The position numbers and the translations under genes were made by a program. Source: Bradyrhizobium sp. CCBAU 53340 (GTDB taxonomy: Bacteria; Pseudomonadota; Alphaproteobacteria; Rhizobiales; Xanthobacteraceae). From it: a stretch of DNA of 64,000 nucleotides. Positions 48,361 to 58,301 of this stretch are shown here, in pieces. The stretch's first letter is position 1; every line of letters begins with the position of its first letter. The notes below the pieces were generated by a model. It was not told the DNA's origin and did not search any database. It worked only from the letters and a program-made list of their open reading frames with translations. The DNA is taken from NCBI RefSeq assembly GCF_015291645.1, contig NZ_CP030055.1:6758001-6822000 (forward strand), written 5' to 3'.

Positions 48361-50330
48361 GCCGCGCGCACGCTATCGAGGAACTTGCCGACCTCGAACT
48401 TGAGGCGATCGCTGTCGCCCGACAGGGATCGGGCCGCGGACAGCACCTGGGTCGAGGCCGAGCCGGTCTCGACCGCGCCCTGCCTGACATTGCTGATGTT
48501 GGCGCTGACCTGCGTGGTGCCTGCCGCCGCACTCTGGACGTTGCGCGATATCTCGCTGGTCGCCGCGCCCTGCTGTTCGACGGCGGCCGCGATGGTGGAC
48601 GAGATCTCGGACAGACGCTCGATGGTGCCGCCGATGGTCCTGATCGCACCGACCGACTCGTTGGTCGCGCCCTGGATGCTCGCGATCTGCTGACCGATTT
48701 CGCCGGTCGCCTTCGCGGTCTGCTCGGCCAGCGCCTTCACCTCGGAGGCGACGACCGCAAAGCCGCGGCCGGCTTCGCCGGCGCGCGCCGCCTCGATGGT
48801 GGCGTTGAGCGCCAGAAGGTTGGTCTGGCCTGCGATCGCGTTGATGAGCTCGATCACGTCGCCGATCCGCGCGGCGGCCTTCGACAATTCGCCGACGCGA
48901 TCATTGGTGTGTCCGGCCTGACTGACGGCCTCGCCGGCGATGCGCGCCGAAGCCTGCACCTGGCGGCTGATCTCGGTGACGGAGGCGGTCAGCTCTTCCG
49001 CGGCTGATGCCACCGATTGCACGTTGGTCGCAGCTTCTTCCGAAGCGGCTTCGACCAGCGTGGCAAGCTCGGTCGAGCGCCCCGCAGTCGACGTCAGCGA
49101 CGTCGCCGACGCCTCGAGCTCGGTCGCAGCCGACGACACCGTCTCGACGATCTCGCCGATCGCGCCCTCGAAATCGTCGGCCATCCTGATCATGTCGGCG
49201 CGGCGGCGTTCGGCGGCGAGCTTGTCCTGCCGGATCTTCTCGTCCGCCTCCGCGCGCGCCTTCTGCTCGGCATTGATCTTGAACGTCTCGACGGCTAACG
49301 CGATCTCGCCGATCTCGTCGGGACGCCCGAGGCCGGGCAGCACGATGGCGAAATTCCCCCTGGCGAGCTCGATCATCGCCGCTCGCATCGCAGCAAGCGG
49401 CTTCGAGACCGAGCGTCCGATGAAGACGCCGAGGCCGAGCACGCCCGCAGCGATCAGCGCGATCGCAACGGCAATCCAGAACTGGATGGCGTCGCGCTCG
49501 GCCTCGTTCCGCCGGTCAGCGTCGGCGCGGATGGTATCGACCGATTTGGAGACCTCTTCGATGACGGGCTCGACCGTTGCGAACGCTTCCGACATCGCCT
49601 TCAAATCCGTCGCGAGCCTCAAGGCGGTGTCCATCCAGGCGGAGAAGTCGCGTTGATAGTCGGAAAGCTTCTGCCGCAGCTCGGCCTTGGCCGTATCGGG
49701 AATGGTGTCCGCGTCGATGCCGGCCAGGAATTCCGCGGCGCGCTTCTTCATCTCGCCGCCATATTTGGCGTCACGACGCAGCATGAAGTCCTTCTCGTGC
49801 CGGCGCATCATCAGCATGATCACCTTGAGCGGGGCATTATGCAGCTGGTCGACCTTGCTCTCGATCTCGTGGACGGAGCCGCGCAGGCGGCCTTCGAGGC
49901 CCGAATTCTCGTCAAGCCCGAGACCCTGCTTCTCCTCGACCATAGCCGCGAAATGCGCCTGATAGGTCTTCAGCGACGCATTCATGGCGTCGATCTTCTG
50001 CGCCAGCTCGGGCTTGCCGAGCGCCGCGATCCTGCCGCGCAGTGTCTCAATGTCCAGCGCGACCTGCCGCGAGATCTCGACCTGGCGCTGTGCGCGAGCG
50101 GGGTCGTTGCGCAGCAGGAAATCCTTCTCGGCGCGGCGCGCCTCCAGCAGCTCGACCGCGACCCTGCTGTTCAGCTCGAAGATCGTGCGCGCGTTCTCGG
50201 CGGCCTCGCGCGACAGGCCCATCGCGCGCTCGCCATAGAGATGAATGCCGCCGATCAGGACGACGCCGATGACGCCGATGATGCCGATCGCAGTGATCTT
50301 GTGGGTAAGGCGAAGAGAGAGATTCCGCAT
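48357..50330 (-). CDS. Methyl-accepting chemotaxis protein with helical bimodular sensor
   Basis: A 657-residue chemoreceptor: membrane helix 12-34, a long all-helical periplasmic sensor (35-280) with the repeated [14 protein letters not shown] and [14 protein letters not shown] of the helical bimodular (HBM) type, membrane helix 282-304, HAMP ([20 protein letters not shown]), and the signalling hairpin with [20 protein letters not shown] and [21 protein letters not shown] domains bind organic acids or polyamines in known cases. No CheA/CheW gene is near. No C-terminal CheR-binding pentapeptide is seen. Confidence 0.93.
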
Positions 50331-50458
50331 CTTGATCGCAAAGCCTGAGGTGATGAATGCACTTGATGAAGCGCTAACGCGAGAAAACTTCCGTTAATTT
50401 GCGGGCACGTAGGACTACGTGCATTGTGACAGAATGCACGTCGGAGTGCATAGCGGAC

Positions 50459-52009
50459 TCAGGGACATCCGCGCGTCGTGGGTTCGCCGAACCAGCGCGA
50501 CGCGGCTTGGGCGGCTTCGCCCTCATCGGGCGCACCGTCGCTGGTCCAGGCAACAAAGCCATCGGGACGCACCAGCACCGCGCCGAGGCCCAGCCGATCC
50601 CGCGGCGCGCCTGCAATATATGTGAGCCGATCACCCCAGCAGCTCGCGAGCGCTTGGAGCGATGGGCGCGCGTCGAAGTCCAGCAAGATGCCTTTCGCTT
50701 GCCTGAGATGTTCTCCAACCGTCGTACCGTCAGGGAGTTCGAAATCGGGAACTGTGCGGCCGACCAGCGGATGGCTGCCGCCGAGGTCGTAGCGCAGCGA
50801 AACGCCGCGCACGCGTTCCGCGAAATAGGTCGCGCCGTCGCGGGTCGCGATGAGATCGCGGACGATGGACTGGAGCGCTCGGGTGCCCGGCGACGGCCGC
50901 ATGATCGCGACCTGCGCGCGCGACCAGTCGAGGATCCGTGCGCCAACGGGATGCCGCTCCTGCGAATAGCTGTCGAGGAGATTTGGCGGCTCATGACCAC
51001 GGACCGTCGCGGCCAGCTTCCAGCCGAGGTTCATTGCATCGCCGAGGCCGAGGTTGAGGCCCTGGCCGCCGAGCGGCGAATGGGTGTGCGCAGCATCGCC
51101 CGCGAGCAGCACGCGGCCTTTGCGATAGGCCGTGACCTGACGGGCTCGATCCGTCCAGGTGGCGGCAAGGCGGAGCGCTGTGATCGTGACGTCCGTGCAG
51201 GAGACGCGGCGCAGGACGCCCTGCACATGCTCGATGGTGATCGGCGTGGTGCGGTGGAACGCGCCGCCGTCGAAATCGACCATCGCGATCGTGCCTGGCT
51301 CGGCATAAGTGTACATGCCCGTCGGCGTGTAGTTGCGACCGGGGCTGAGTTTGTCCGGATCGGCGAGCTCGACGTCGATGGAATAGCCGGTGAATTCGGG
51401 ATCGGTGCCCGCGAAATCAAAGCCGCACGACTTGCGCACGGTGCTGCGGCCGCCGTCGCAGCCGACCAGCCAGCGTCCACGAAACGTCTCGCCGGCCGCC
51501 TGCACGGCGACGTCGTTGTCCGAGGCGGCAATGGCGGTGACGCCAAAGCCGCGCCTGATGTCGACGCCCAAGCGGCATGCGTGCGCCGCCAGCACGGTTT
51601 CAAGCGTATCCATGTCGACGGCGACGCTGGCATCGGCCGGCGTCGGCAGGCGCCAGGACCATTTCGCGGTATCGACGTCGTCCTCAAAGAACTGGATGCC
51701 GGCGAAATGACCGGCGGGCCGCCGCGTCTGCTGCATCCAGTGCGCAGCACGTTTGATGGCACCTGACTTCACGCGCTGCGCGGTCGCGATCTCCCCCAGC
51801 AGGCCGCGCCGGTGAAAGGCCTCGGTCGTCGGGATCGACAGGCCACGCAGGCCGAACGGGAGCTGCTTCAGCGCCGAATGCGGATCTTGCGCTTGCTCCA
51901 GCAAGAGCACCGAGCGACCTGCGAGCCGCAACTCACAAGCGAGAAACAGGCCGACGGGTCCGGCACCGGCGATGATGACGTCATAGATATCAGTGGATCG
52001 GGTTTGCAT
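50459..52009 (-). CDS. FAD-dependent aromatic monooxygenase
   Basis: A 516-residue class A flavoprotein monooxygenase of the PHBH/rifampicin-monooxygenase group. FAD/NADPH motifs: DVIIAGAGPVGLFLACELRL (9-28), the DG motif WLVGCDGGRSTVRK, and GRVLLAGDAAHTHSPLGGQG. A C-terminal thioredoxin-like extension (GTTVGEHLRQAKGILLDFDA) is typical. The substrate is unknown; phenols or an aromatic antibiotic are possible. Single gene. The 128-base gap to the chemoreceptor gene contains ATGCACGTCGGAGTGCAT, a near palindrome. Confidence 0.93.
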   Translation of the reverse strand: MQTRSTDIYDVIIAGAGPVGLFLACELRLAGRSVLLLEQAQDPHSALKQLPFGLRGLSIPTTEAFHRRGLLGEIATAQRVKSGAIKRAAHWMQQTRRPAGHFAGIQFFEDDVDTAKWSWRLPTPADASVAVDMDTLETVLAAHACRLGVDIRRGFGVTAIAASDNDVAVQAAGETFRGRWLVGCDGGRSTVRKSCGFDFAGTDPEFTGYSIDVELADPDKLSPGRNYTPTGMYTYAEPGTIAMVDFDGGAFHRTTPITIEHVQGVLRRVSCTDVTITALRLAATWTDRARQVTAYRKGRVLLAGDAAHTHSPLGGQGLNLGLGDAMNLGWKLAATVRGHEPPNLLDSYSQERHPVGARILDWSRAQVAIMRPSPGTRALQSIVRDLIATRDGATYFAERVRGVSLRYDLGGSHPLVGRTVPDFELPDGTTVGEHLRQAKGILLDFDARPSLQALASCWGDRLTYIAGAPRDRLGLGAVLVRPDGFVAWTSDGAPDEGEAAQAASRWFGEPTTRGCP

Positions 52010-52231
52010 GAGACGCTCCTGGGGTCGATGTTCGACCGGAGCGTTCCCTGAAGCCGAGGATCACACGGACGAACGATGAGCGCCCGAATGGCACCCGCTG
52101 TTCGTCGTGGGGATCTCGTGCACAAGGCCAAAGACCAGAGCCTTCGTTACCGAAGGGACTTGGGCTTACCAGACCAAGTCTGCCTTTTCCGACACGGGCT
52201 ATATAGTTTCGTAGGCTTGGATGCGCAACGA

Positions 52232-52263
52232 AAAAGGCACGGCGCTGGTGGCACCGTGCCTTT
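52232..52263 (-). terminator. Terminator after the thiolase gene
   Basis: AAAGGCACGG / CCGTGCCTTT stem with T run on the minus strand, 20 bases after the thiolase stop. Confidence 0.9.
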
Positions 52264-52282
52264 CACATGTCTGCGCGTCAGA

Positions 52283-53455
52283 TCAGCTGTAGATCTCGAA
52301 CAGGCCGGCGCCACCCTGGCCGCCGCCGATGCACATCGTCACAACGCCCCACTTGGCCTTGCGGCGGGCGCCTTCCTGCAGCAGATGGCCGGTGAGACGA
52401 GCGCCGGTCATGCCGAACGGGTGGCCGATCGCGATCGAGCCGCCGTTGACGTTGTACTTGTCGGGGTCGATACCGAGCTTGTCGCGCGAATAGAGGCACT
52501 GGCTGGCGAAGGCTTCATTGAGCTCCCAGAGATCGATGTCGTCGATCTTCAGGCCATGACGCTTGAGCAGCTTCGGCACGGCGAAGATCGGGCCGATGCC
52601 CATCTCGTCTGGCTCGCAGCCCGCCGCCGCCCAGGCAACGAAGCGGCCGAGCGGCTTGAGGCCGCGCTTCTCGGCGTCCTTGGCTTCCATCAGCACGACG
52701 GCGGCGGCGCCGTCGGAGAGCTGGCTGGCATTACCCGCGGTAACGAACTTGCCCGGGCCCTTCACCGGCTCGAGTTTTGCCAAGCCTTCCAGCGTGGTTT
52801 CGGGGCGATTGCACTCGTCGCGGTCGACGACGTAGTCGACGATCGACTCGGCCTTGGTAGCTTTGTCGACGACCTTCATCTTGGTCTTCATCGGGACGAT
52901 CTCGTCCCTGAACTTGCCGGCCTGCTGCGCGGCCGCCATGCGGCGCTGCGACTCCAGCGAATATTCGTCCTGGTATTCGCGGCTGAGCTTGTAGCGCTCG
53001 GCGACGATGTCGGCGGTGTCGATCATCGCCATGAAGATGTCAGGCGCGGTCTTGAGCAATTCGGGATCGACTGCTTCCTTGGGCAGAGGACCGCCGGGAA
53101 TCGAGATGCTCTCGACGCCGCCGGCGACGATGCAATCAGCACCGTCGGAGCGGATCGAGTTGGCAGCCATCGCGATAGTCTGGAGACCCGAGGAGCAGAA
53201 GCGGTTCACCGACACGCCGGCGGTCGACTTCGGCAGACCGGCGAGCAGCGCGGCCTGGCGGCCGATATTCGGCGCGCCATGGGCGCAATTGCCGAGATAG
53301 CAATCCTCGACATAATCCTTCTCGACGCCGGCGCGATCGACCGCGTGATGGATGGCATGGGCCGCGAGCGACATTGGCGGCGTGATGTTGAATCCGCCGC
53401 GGCCGGACTTGGCCAGGCCCGTGCGCGCATAGGAAACGATGACGGCTTCACGCAT
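52283..53455 (-). CDS. Acetyl-CoA acyltransferase (thiolase)
   Basis: A 390-residue thiolase that cleaves 3-oxoacyl-CoA or condenses two acyl-CoAs. The nucleophile cysteine is in NRFCSSGLQT (about 88-97), and the C-terminal pair is in GGSIAIGHPFGMTGARL and MCIGGGQGGAGLFE. LWELNEAFA is also conserved. It is probably of the degradative (FadA) type, as no phaB-like gene is nearby. The start is MREAVIV at 53455; an earlier ATG at 53524 adds 23 residues without homology. It stands alone with its own terminator. Confidence 0.95.
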   Translation of the reverse strand: MREAVIVSYARTGLAKSGRGGFNITPPMSLAAHAIHHAVDRAGVEKDYVEDCYLGNCAHGAPNIGRQAALLAGLPKSTAGVSVNRFCSSGLQTIAMAANSIRSDGADCIVAGGVESISIPGGPLPKEAVDPELLKTAPDIFMAMIDTADIVAERYKLSREYQDEYSLESQRRMAAAQQAGKFRDEIVPMKTKMKVVDKATKAESIVDYVVDRDECNRPETTLEGLAKLEPVKGPGKFVTAGNASQLSDGAAAVVLMEAKDAEKRGLKPLGRFVAWAAAGCEPDEMGIGPIFAVPKLLKRHGLKIDDIDLWELNEAFASQCLYSRDKLGIDPDKYNVNGGSIAIGHPFGMTGARLTGHLLQEGARRKAKWGVVTMCIGGGQGGAGLFEIYS

Positions 53456-53571
53456 TGTTTTCTCCCTTTCGAACGATGGTACGGAGGCGTTGGTCAGAAC
53501 GCTCTTGCCGCCATTGGTACACAAAGTTTGGGGGCCGGGGGAGAAATAAAGCGGGCCGCAGCATCAACAAA

Positions 53572-53601
53572 AACGCCGCCCTTCGCGAGAAGGGCGGCGT
53601 T
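53572..53601 (-). terminator. Terminator, probably of the serA transcript
   Basis: AACGCCGCCCTT-CGCGAG-AAGGGCGGCGTT, perfect 12-base stem followed on the minus strand by TTTTG. It is 160 bases after the serA stop. Confidence 0.75.
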
Positions 53602-53670
53602 GTTCCGCACGTCGAAATATATGATGGCCGTCATTCCGTGGGGCGCGCACCGCTCTCGACTCGTCATGCC

Positions 53671-53755
53671 CGGGCTTGTCCCGGGCATCCACGTTTTTCC
53701 GCGCGAAAGGCTAGGCGTGGATGGCCGGGACGCCCAGCCATCACGACGCGGTGAG
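53671..53755. repeat. Palindromic intergenic repeat, family H
   Basis: GCCCGGGCTTGTCCCGGGC hairpin at the left, CCACGTTTTTCC / GGCGTGGATGGCCGGGACGC pair at the right. Together with the hairpin above it fills the gap from 53456 to 53762. Confidence 0.6.
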
Positions 53756-53762
53756 AGCGCGA

Positions 53763-55352
53763 TCAGAACGTCAGAGCCTTGGCCTGCTTGACCTGCGGCA
53801 GGGCCTGCACCTTGGCGAGCAGGTCCGCCGGCACCGCGCCGTCGACCTCGACCAGCGCGATGGCATCGCTGCCGGGCGCGACGCGGCCGAGATGGAAGGT
53901 GGCGATGTTGATCTTGGCATCGCCCAGGAGGCTCGCGAACTGGCCGATGAAGCCCGGCTTGTCCTCGTTGGTGATGTAGATCATCGACTTGCCGAACTCG
54001 GCGTCGACGCGGATGCCCTTGACGTCAACCAATCGCGGCTTGCCGTCATGGTACACGGTGCCGGAGACCGAGCGCTCCTGGCGTTCGGTCGCAACCGTCA
54101 CGGTGATCAGGCTTTCATAGTCGCTCTGCGCGGCGCGGACGATCTCGTCAACGATCATTCCGCGCTCCTTGGCGACGACGGGCGCCGACACGACGTTGAC
54201 CTCGCCCAGCATCGGCCGCAGCAGGCCCGACAGCACCGCCGAGGTGATCGCCTTGATCTTCATCTCGGCGACGTGACCTTCATAGGTGATCTCGACCTTG
54301 AGGATGCCGGTCTCGGTGAGCTGGCCGGCGAACGAGCCGAGCTTCTCGGCGAGCGCGATGAACGGCTTCAGCTTCGGTGCCTCCTCGGCGGTGATCGAGG
54401 GGAAGTTGACGGCATTCGAGATCGCGCCGGTGAGCAGATAGTCCGACATCTGCTCTGCGACCTGAAGCGCGACGTTCTCCTGCGCTTCCGTGGTGGAAGC
54501 GCCGAGATGCGGCGTGCAGATCACGTTGGGATGGCCGAACAGCACGTTGGTGTTTGCCGGCTCCTCGACGAACACGTCGAAGGCGGCACCCGCAATGTGC
54601 TTGGAATTGAGCGCATCGACCACGGCCTGCTCGTCGACGAGACCGCCGCGGGCGCAGTTGATCAGGCGCACGCCCTTCTTCATCTTGGCGATCGCGGCAG
54701 CATCAATGATGTTCTTGGTCTTCTCCGTCAGCGGCGTGTGCAGCGTGATGAAGTCGGCACGCTTCAGGAGATCATCGAGTTCGACCTTCTCGACGCCGAT
54801 GTCCTTGGCGCGCTCGGGCGACAGGAACGGATCGAACGCAATCACCTTCATGCGCAGGCCGAGCGCGCGGTCGGCGACGATCGAACCGATGTTGCCGCAG
54901 CCGACCACGCCAAGCACCTTGCCGGTGATCTCGACGCCCATGAAGCGGTTCTTCTCCCACTTGCCGGCCTGGGTCGAAGCATCGGCCTGCGGGATCTCGC
55001 GGGCCAGCGCCAGCATCAGCGTGATCGCATGCTCGGCGGTCGTGATCGAATTGCCGAACGGCGTGTTCATCACGATGATGCCCTTGGCCGTGGCGGCGGG
55101 GATCTCGACATTGTCGACGCCGATACCGGCGCGGCCGATCACCTTGAGGTTGGTGGCCCTCTCCAGGATCTTGGCGGTCGCCTTGGTCGCGGAGCGGATC
55201 GCGAGACCGTCGTAATTGCCGATGATCTCGGCGAGCTTGTCCTTGTCCTTGCCGAGGTTGGGCTGGAAGTCGACCTCGACGCCGCGGTCTTTGAAGATCT
55301 GCACGGCAGCGGGCGAGAGCGCGTCGGAAATGAGAACTTTGGGTTTGGTCAT
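53763..55352 (-). CDS. serA: D-3-phosphoglycerate dehydrogenase
   Basis: The first step of serine synthesis: 3-phosphoglycerate to 3-phosphohydroxypyruvate with NAD. The 529-residue protein is the long SerA type: substrate/NAD domains (VIGRAGIGVDNVEIPAATAK, VLGVVGCGNIGSIVADRALG, INCARGGLVDEQAVVDAL, CTPHLGASTTEAQENVA with the catalytic histidine), an intervening ASB domain, and a C-terminal ACT domain (YITNEDKPGFIGQFASLLGD) for serine feedback. Start is MTKPKV at 55352. It is downstream of serC in the same direction, separated by a repeat. Confidence 0.97.
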   Translation of the reverse strand: MTKPKVLISDALSPAAVQIFKDRGVEVDFQPNLGKDKDKLAEIIGNYDGLAIRSATKATAKILERATNLKVIGRAGIGVDNVEIPAATAKGIIVMNTPFGNSITTAEHAITLMLALAREIPQADASTQAGKWEKNRFMGVEITGKVLGVVGCGNIGSIVADRALGLRMKVIAFDPFLSPERAKDIGVEKVELDDLLKRADFITLHTPLTEKTKNIIDAAAIAKMKKGVRLINCARGGLVDEQAVVDALNSKHIAGAAFDVFVEEPANTNVLFGHPNVICTPHLGASTTEAQENVALQVAEQMSDYLLTGAISNAVNFPSITAEEAPKLKPFIALAEKLGSFAGQLTETGILKVEITYEGHVAEMKIKAITSAVLSGLLRPMLGEVNVVSAPVVAKERGMIVDEIVRAAQSDYESLITVTVATERQERSVSGTVYHDGKPRLVDVKGIRVDAEFGKSMIYITNEDKPGFIGQFASLLGDAKINIATFHLGRVAPGSDAIALVEVDGAVPADLLAKVQALPQVKQAKALTF

Positions 55353-55369
55353 AGGGATGTGTCCTTCAC

Positions 55370-55516
55370 ACCCTCCCGGGAGGGGGAGGGTCGGCGCGCA
55401 CAGCGCCGGGGTGGGGTGAAGCCGCAACAAAGAAAATTGCCGGTGCGCCGTGTGGAGAGATCACCCCACCCCGCCGCACCTGACGGTGCGTCGACCCTCC
55501 CCCTCCAGGGGAGGGT
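55370..55516. repeat. Palindromic intergenic repeat, family G, copy 3
   Basis: CCCTCCCGGGAGGGGGAGGG at the left, ACCCTCCCCCTCCAGGGGAGG at the right, inner GGGGTGGGGTGAAG / GATCACCCCACCCCG. It sits between serA and serC. Confidence 0.85.
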
Positions 55517-55522
55517 AAGAAC

Positions 55523-56695
55523 TTAAGCTGCCTTGGCGAGTTGCGCCTTGGTCTCGGCGAAGGCCCAGTCGATCCACTGCGTCAGCAGCTCGACGTCCTT
55601 GGCCTCGACGGTGGCGCCGCACCAGATGCGCAGGCCTGCCGGCGCGTCGCGATAATAGGCGAAGTCGTAGCCGGCGCCTTCCTTCTCGACGAGGGCAACC
55701 AGCTTCTTGGAGAACTCCGCCTGCGCGTCATCCGACAGCGAGGTGATCGCGGGATCGGTGAACTTCAGGCACACCGAGGTGTTGGAGCGGATCGCGGCGT
55801 CCTTGGCCAGGAAGTCGATCCACGGCGTCTTCGCCTTCCAGTCGGCCAGCACCTTGGTGTTGGCGTCGGCACGCGCGATCAGCGCCTTGAGGCCGCCGAT
55901 CGACTTGGCCCAGTTCAGCGCGTCGAGATAATCCTCGACGCAGAGCATCGACGGCGTGTTGATGGTCTCGCCGACGAAGATGCCTTCGTTGAGCTTGCCG
56001 CCCTTGGTCATGCGGAAGATCTTCGGCAGCGGCCAGGCCGGCTTGTAGGTCTCGAGCCGTTCCACCGCGCGGGGCGAGAGGATCAGCATGCCATGCGCGG
56101 CTTCACCGCCGAGCGCCTTCTGCCAGGAGAAGGTGACGACATCGAGCTTGGCCCAATCGAGCGGCTGCGCGAATGCGGCAGAGGTCGCGTCGCAAATGGT
56201 CAGGCCTTCGCGGGTCGCGCTGATCCAGTCAGCGTTCGGCACGCGTACGCCCGACGTGGTGCCGTTCCAGGTGAAGACGACGTCGCTCTTGGGGTCCACC
56301 TTGGAGAGATCAGGAATCTCACCGTAAGCAGCGTTGAGCTTGGTGACGTCCTTGAGCTTCAATTCCTTGACGATGTCGCTGACCCAGCCTTCGCCGAAGG
56401 ATTCCCAGGCGAGCGTGGTGACGGGCCGTGCACCGAGCAGCGACCACAGCGCCATCTCGACCGCGCCGGTATCGGAGGCCGGCACGATGCCGATGCGATA
56501 ATCAGCCGGGACTTCAAGCACTTCGCGCGTCAGATCGATCGCGAGCTTGAGCTTGGTCTTGCCGACCTTCGCGCGATGCGAACGGCCGAGCGCTGCGTCC
56601 TTGAGATTTTGGGCGTTCCAGCCGGGGCGCTTGGCGCAGGGGCCGGAGGAGAAATGCGGCACGGTCGGCCGCGAAGCGGGCTTCGCTACAGTCAT
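55523..56695 (-). CDS. serC: Phosphoserine aminotransferase
   Basis: The second step of serine synthesis (and one step of pyridoxal phosphate synthesis): 3-phosphohydroxypyruvate plus glutamate to phosphoserine. The 390-residue PLP enzyme belongs to the alphaproteobacterial SerC type: [13 protein letters not shown] opening, [34 protein letters not shown] and the PLP lysine in [14 protein letters not shown] serC-type leader RNA precedes it. serA follows 170 bases later, so the two may form one transcription unit. Confidence 0.96.
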   Translation of the reverse strand: MTVAKPASRPTVPHFSSGPCAKRPGWNAQNLKDAALGRSHRAKVGKTKLKLAIDLTREVLEVPADYRIGIVPASDTGAVEMALWSLLGARPVTTLAWESFGEGWVSDIVKELKLKDVTKLNAAYGEIPDLSKVDPKSDVVFTWNGTTSGVRVPNADWISATREGLTICDATSAAFAQPLDWAKLDVVTFSWQKALGGEAAHGMLILSPRAVERLETYKPAWPLPKIFRMTKGGKLNEGIFVGETINTPSMLCVEDYLDALNWAKSIGGLKALIARADANTKVLADWKAKTPWIDFLAKDAAIRSNTSVCLKFTDPAITSLSDDAQAEFSKKLVALVEKEGAGYDFAYYRDAPAGLRIWCGATVEAKDVELLTQWIDWAFAETKAQLAKAA

Positions 56696-56697
56696 GA

Positions 56698-56772
56698 TCT
56701 ACCCTTCCAGATAGTAAGCCTCCCGTTGGGGGGAGGTGTCCCGCCGCGGCTGATACGGGAATCGGGTAGACC
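56698..56772 (-). promoter_or_regulatory. serC leader RNA motif
   Basis: Directly before serC, the minus strand reads GATTCCCGTATCAGCC, GCGGCGGGACACCTCCC, then hairpin CCTCCC / GGGAGG (56719-56736), GCTTACTATCTGGAAGGG and AGATC before the ATG. This fits the serC motif, a conserved leader of unknown ligand known upstream of serC in Alphaproteobacteria. The ribosome-binding site GGAAGGG lies inside its 3' part. Recognised from memory of the motif; not tested with a covariance model. Confidence 0.7.
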
Positions 56773-56774
56773 AG

Positions 56775-56981
56775 TCAAGAAACTTCCGGTGGCTCACGGC
56801 GGAGTGAAGGCAATTCCGGCGCGATATCGGGGGCTTCGACCACGGCGAGCGCGTTCAGCAAGTCCGTGGCATCACTGATCAATTGCGCCGCGCGACGGCG
56901 GCTGCCGACCTTCAAAATGCATTTGTCGTTGGCCTGCACAACGTAATCGTTGCCGACCTTGATCATGGAATAGCTTGTCAT
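56775..56981 (-). CDS. Small conserved-looking protein of unknown function
   Basis: A 68-residue protein beginning MTSYSMIKVGNDYVVQANDK and CILKVGSRRRAAQLISDA. The N-terminal 45 residues look like a small beta-beta-alpha unit; the rest is Pro/Glu rich. I do not recognise a family name. ATG at 56981 is used; open frame continues upstream without homology. It stops 3 bases before the serC leader. It could share the serC promoter, which would place the leader inside an operon. Confidence 0.6.
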   Translation of the reverse strand: MTSYSMIKVGNDYVVQANDKCILKVGSRRRAAQLISDATDLLNALAVVEAPDIAPELPSLRREPPEVS

Positions 56982-57140
56982 TGAAAATCCCCGAACCGAC
57001 CGAGCCCGGTGTCTGAAGCACTGGTAGCACCCTTCGTTCCTCAAACAGAGTGAACGACCAAGGGGTAGTTTATCAGCTGTTAAGATGAACGAACGCGCGA
57101 TCCGATTTGGCAGCTTGCGCAACGCCTGCCGCGAGCTGCC

Positions 57141-57605
57141 TCAAAAGCGGACAGTCATGCCGGCGTGGCTCAGGGAAAATCCAAGACGCTTGTAGAAGCG
57201 CTGCGCGTCAACCCTGCTCGAATGTGTCAGCAGTTCGACCAGGTTGCAGCCGCGTGCTTTGGCTTCCGTAACAGCCCATTGCACCAATTGCTCGCCGATG
57301 CCGCGACTGCGGCAATCGGCGGCAACACGGACATCCTCGAGCAGACCACGGCTGCCGCCTTGCGAGCTGATGCCTGCGAGCACCGCGAGTTGCAAACAGC
57401 CCACCACCCTGCCCTCGCTCTCGGCGACAACGAGCGTGAGATTCTGGTCGCGCTCGACGCGCTCGTACGCCTGATAGTAACTGGCCGGAAGCGGATCCTC
57501 GACGCGCTCGCGGGCGCGGCCGAGATGATCGTCGGCGAGCATCGCCACGATCGCGGGCACGTCCTCGCGCCGCGCGAGACGGATGGAGACGGACTTATCG
57601 TTCAT
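57141..57605 (-). CDS. GNAT-family N-acetyltransferase
   Basis: A 154-residue acetyltransferase: SIRLARREDVPAIVAMLADD, the central VVAESEGRVVGCLQLAVLAG, then the acetyl-CoA binding loop in DVRVAADCRSRGIGEQLVQW (R-x-x-G-I-G), and FYKRLGFSLSHAGM at the end. The substrate is unknown. Start MNDKSVSIRL at 57605. It precedes no other gene closely; the GST gene is 31 bases upstream in the same direction, so both may be co-transcribed. Confidence 0.92.
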   Translation of the reverse strand: MNDKSVSIRLARREDVPAIVAMLADDHLGRARERVEDPLPASYYQAYERVERDQNLTLVVAESEGRVVGCLQLAVLAGISSQGGSRGLLEDVRVAADCRSRGIGEQLVQWAVTEAKARGCNLVELLTHSSRVDAQRFYKRLGFSLSHAGMTVRF

Positions 57606-57636
57606 ACGGCAAACTCCAGAACTCGGCGCAAAGGCC

Positions 57637-58227
57637 TCAGCGCGCCGGCGGCAGGCCGAGATGGGCTTCGGCCTCGGTGATCCAGCGGCGGACGGCCGGA
57701 TAGCGGCCAAGATCGAAGCCGCCTTCATGGGCGAGGCGGGTATAGGCGAGCAGCGAGACGTCCGCGAGCGAAACCGCATCGCCTACGAAGAAACGGCTTG
57801 CCGCCAGGTGCTGCTCCATGCGGTCGAGCGCGGCATAGCCGCGCTTGACCTTGTCAGGATCGAGCTCGGAAGCATCCTTGCCGAGATAGACCATGAGGAA
57901 GCGACACACCGCGATGTAGGGCTCGTGGCTGTATTGCTCCCAGAACAGCCATTCATCCATCTTGGCGGCGGTAAAGGCATCGCGCGGAACGAGTGCACTG
58001 TCGCGGGCGAGATAGCGGATGACGGCATTGGACTGCGCCAGCGTGCGCCCGTCGTCGAAGGCCACGGTCGGCACCTGGCCGGCGCCGTTCATCTTGAGGA
58101 ATTGCGGCGTGCGCGTCTCGCCCTTGCGCGTGTCGATCTCGACCCAGCGATAGGGCAGCGCGAGATGATCGCAGACCCATTTCACCTTCAGGCAATTGCC
58201 CGAATTGCTGTCGCCGTAAATCTGCAT
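57637..58227 (-). CDS. Glutathione S-transferase family protein
   Basis: A 196-residue GST: N-terminal thioredoxin-like domain (MQIYGDSNSGNCLKVKWVCD, then GAGQVPTVAFDDGRTLAQSNAVIRYLAR with the cis-proline QVPT and the QSNAI glutathione-binding loop), and a helical C-terminal domain ending DVSLLAYTRLAHEGG. The residue pair in DSNSGNC suggests a Ser/Cys-type active site. Substrate unknown. It lies upstream of the GNAT gene. Confidence 0.93.
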   Translation of the reverse strand: MQIYGDSNSGNCLKVKWVCDHLALPYRWVEIDTRKGETRTPQFLKMNGAGQVPTVAFDDGRTLAQSNAVIRYLARDSALVPRDAFTAAKMDEWLFWEQYSHEPYIAVCRFLMVYLGKDASELDPDKVKRGYAALDRMEQHLAASRFFVGDAVSLADVSLLAYTRLAHEGGFDLGRYPAVRRWITEAEAHLGLPPAR

Positions 58228-58301
58228 CGCTGTCGCCCCTTGTCGAGCGACAGAGCATCAGGACGCGGCAAACCTGTCAACCGCGGCGCAGTGAAGCGGC
58301 G

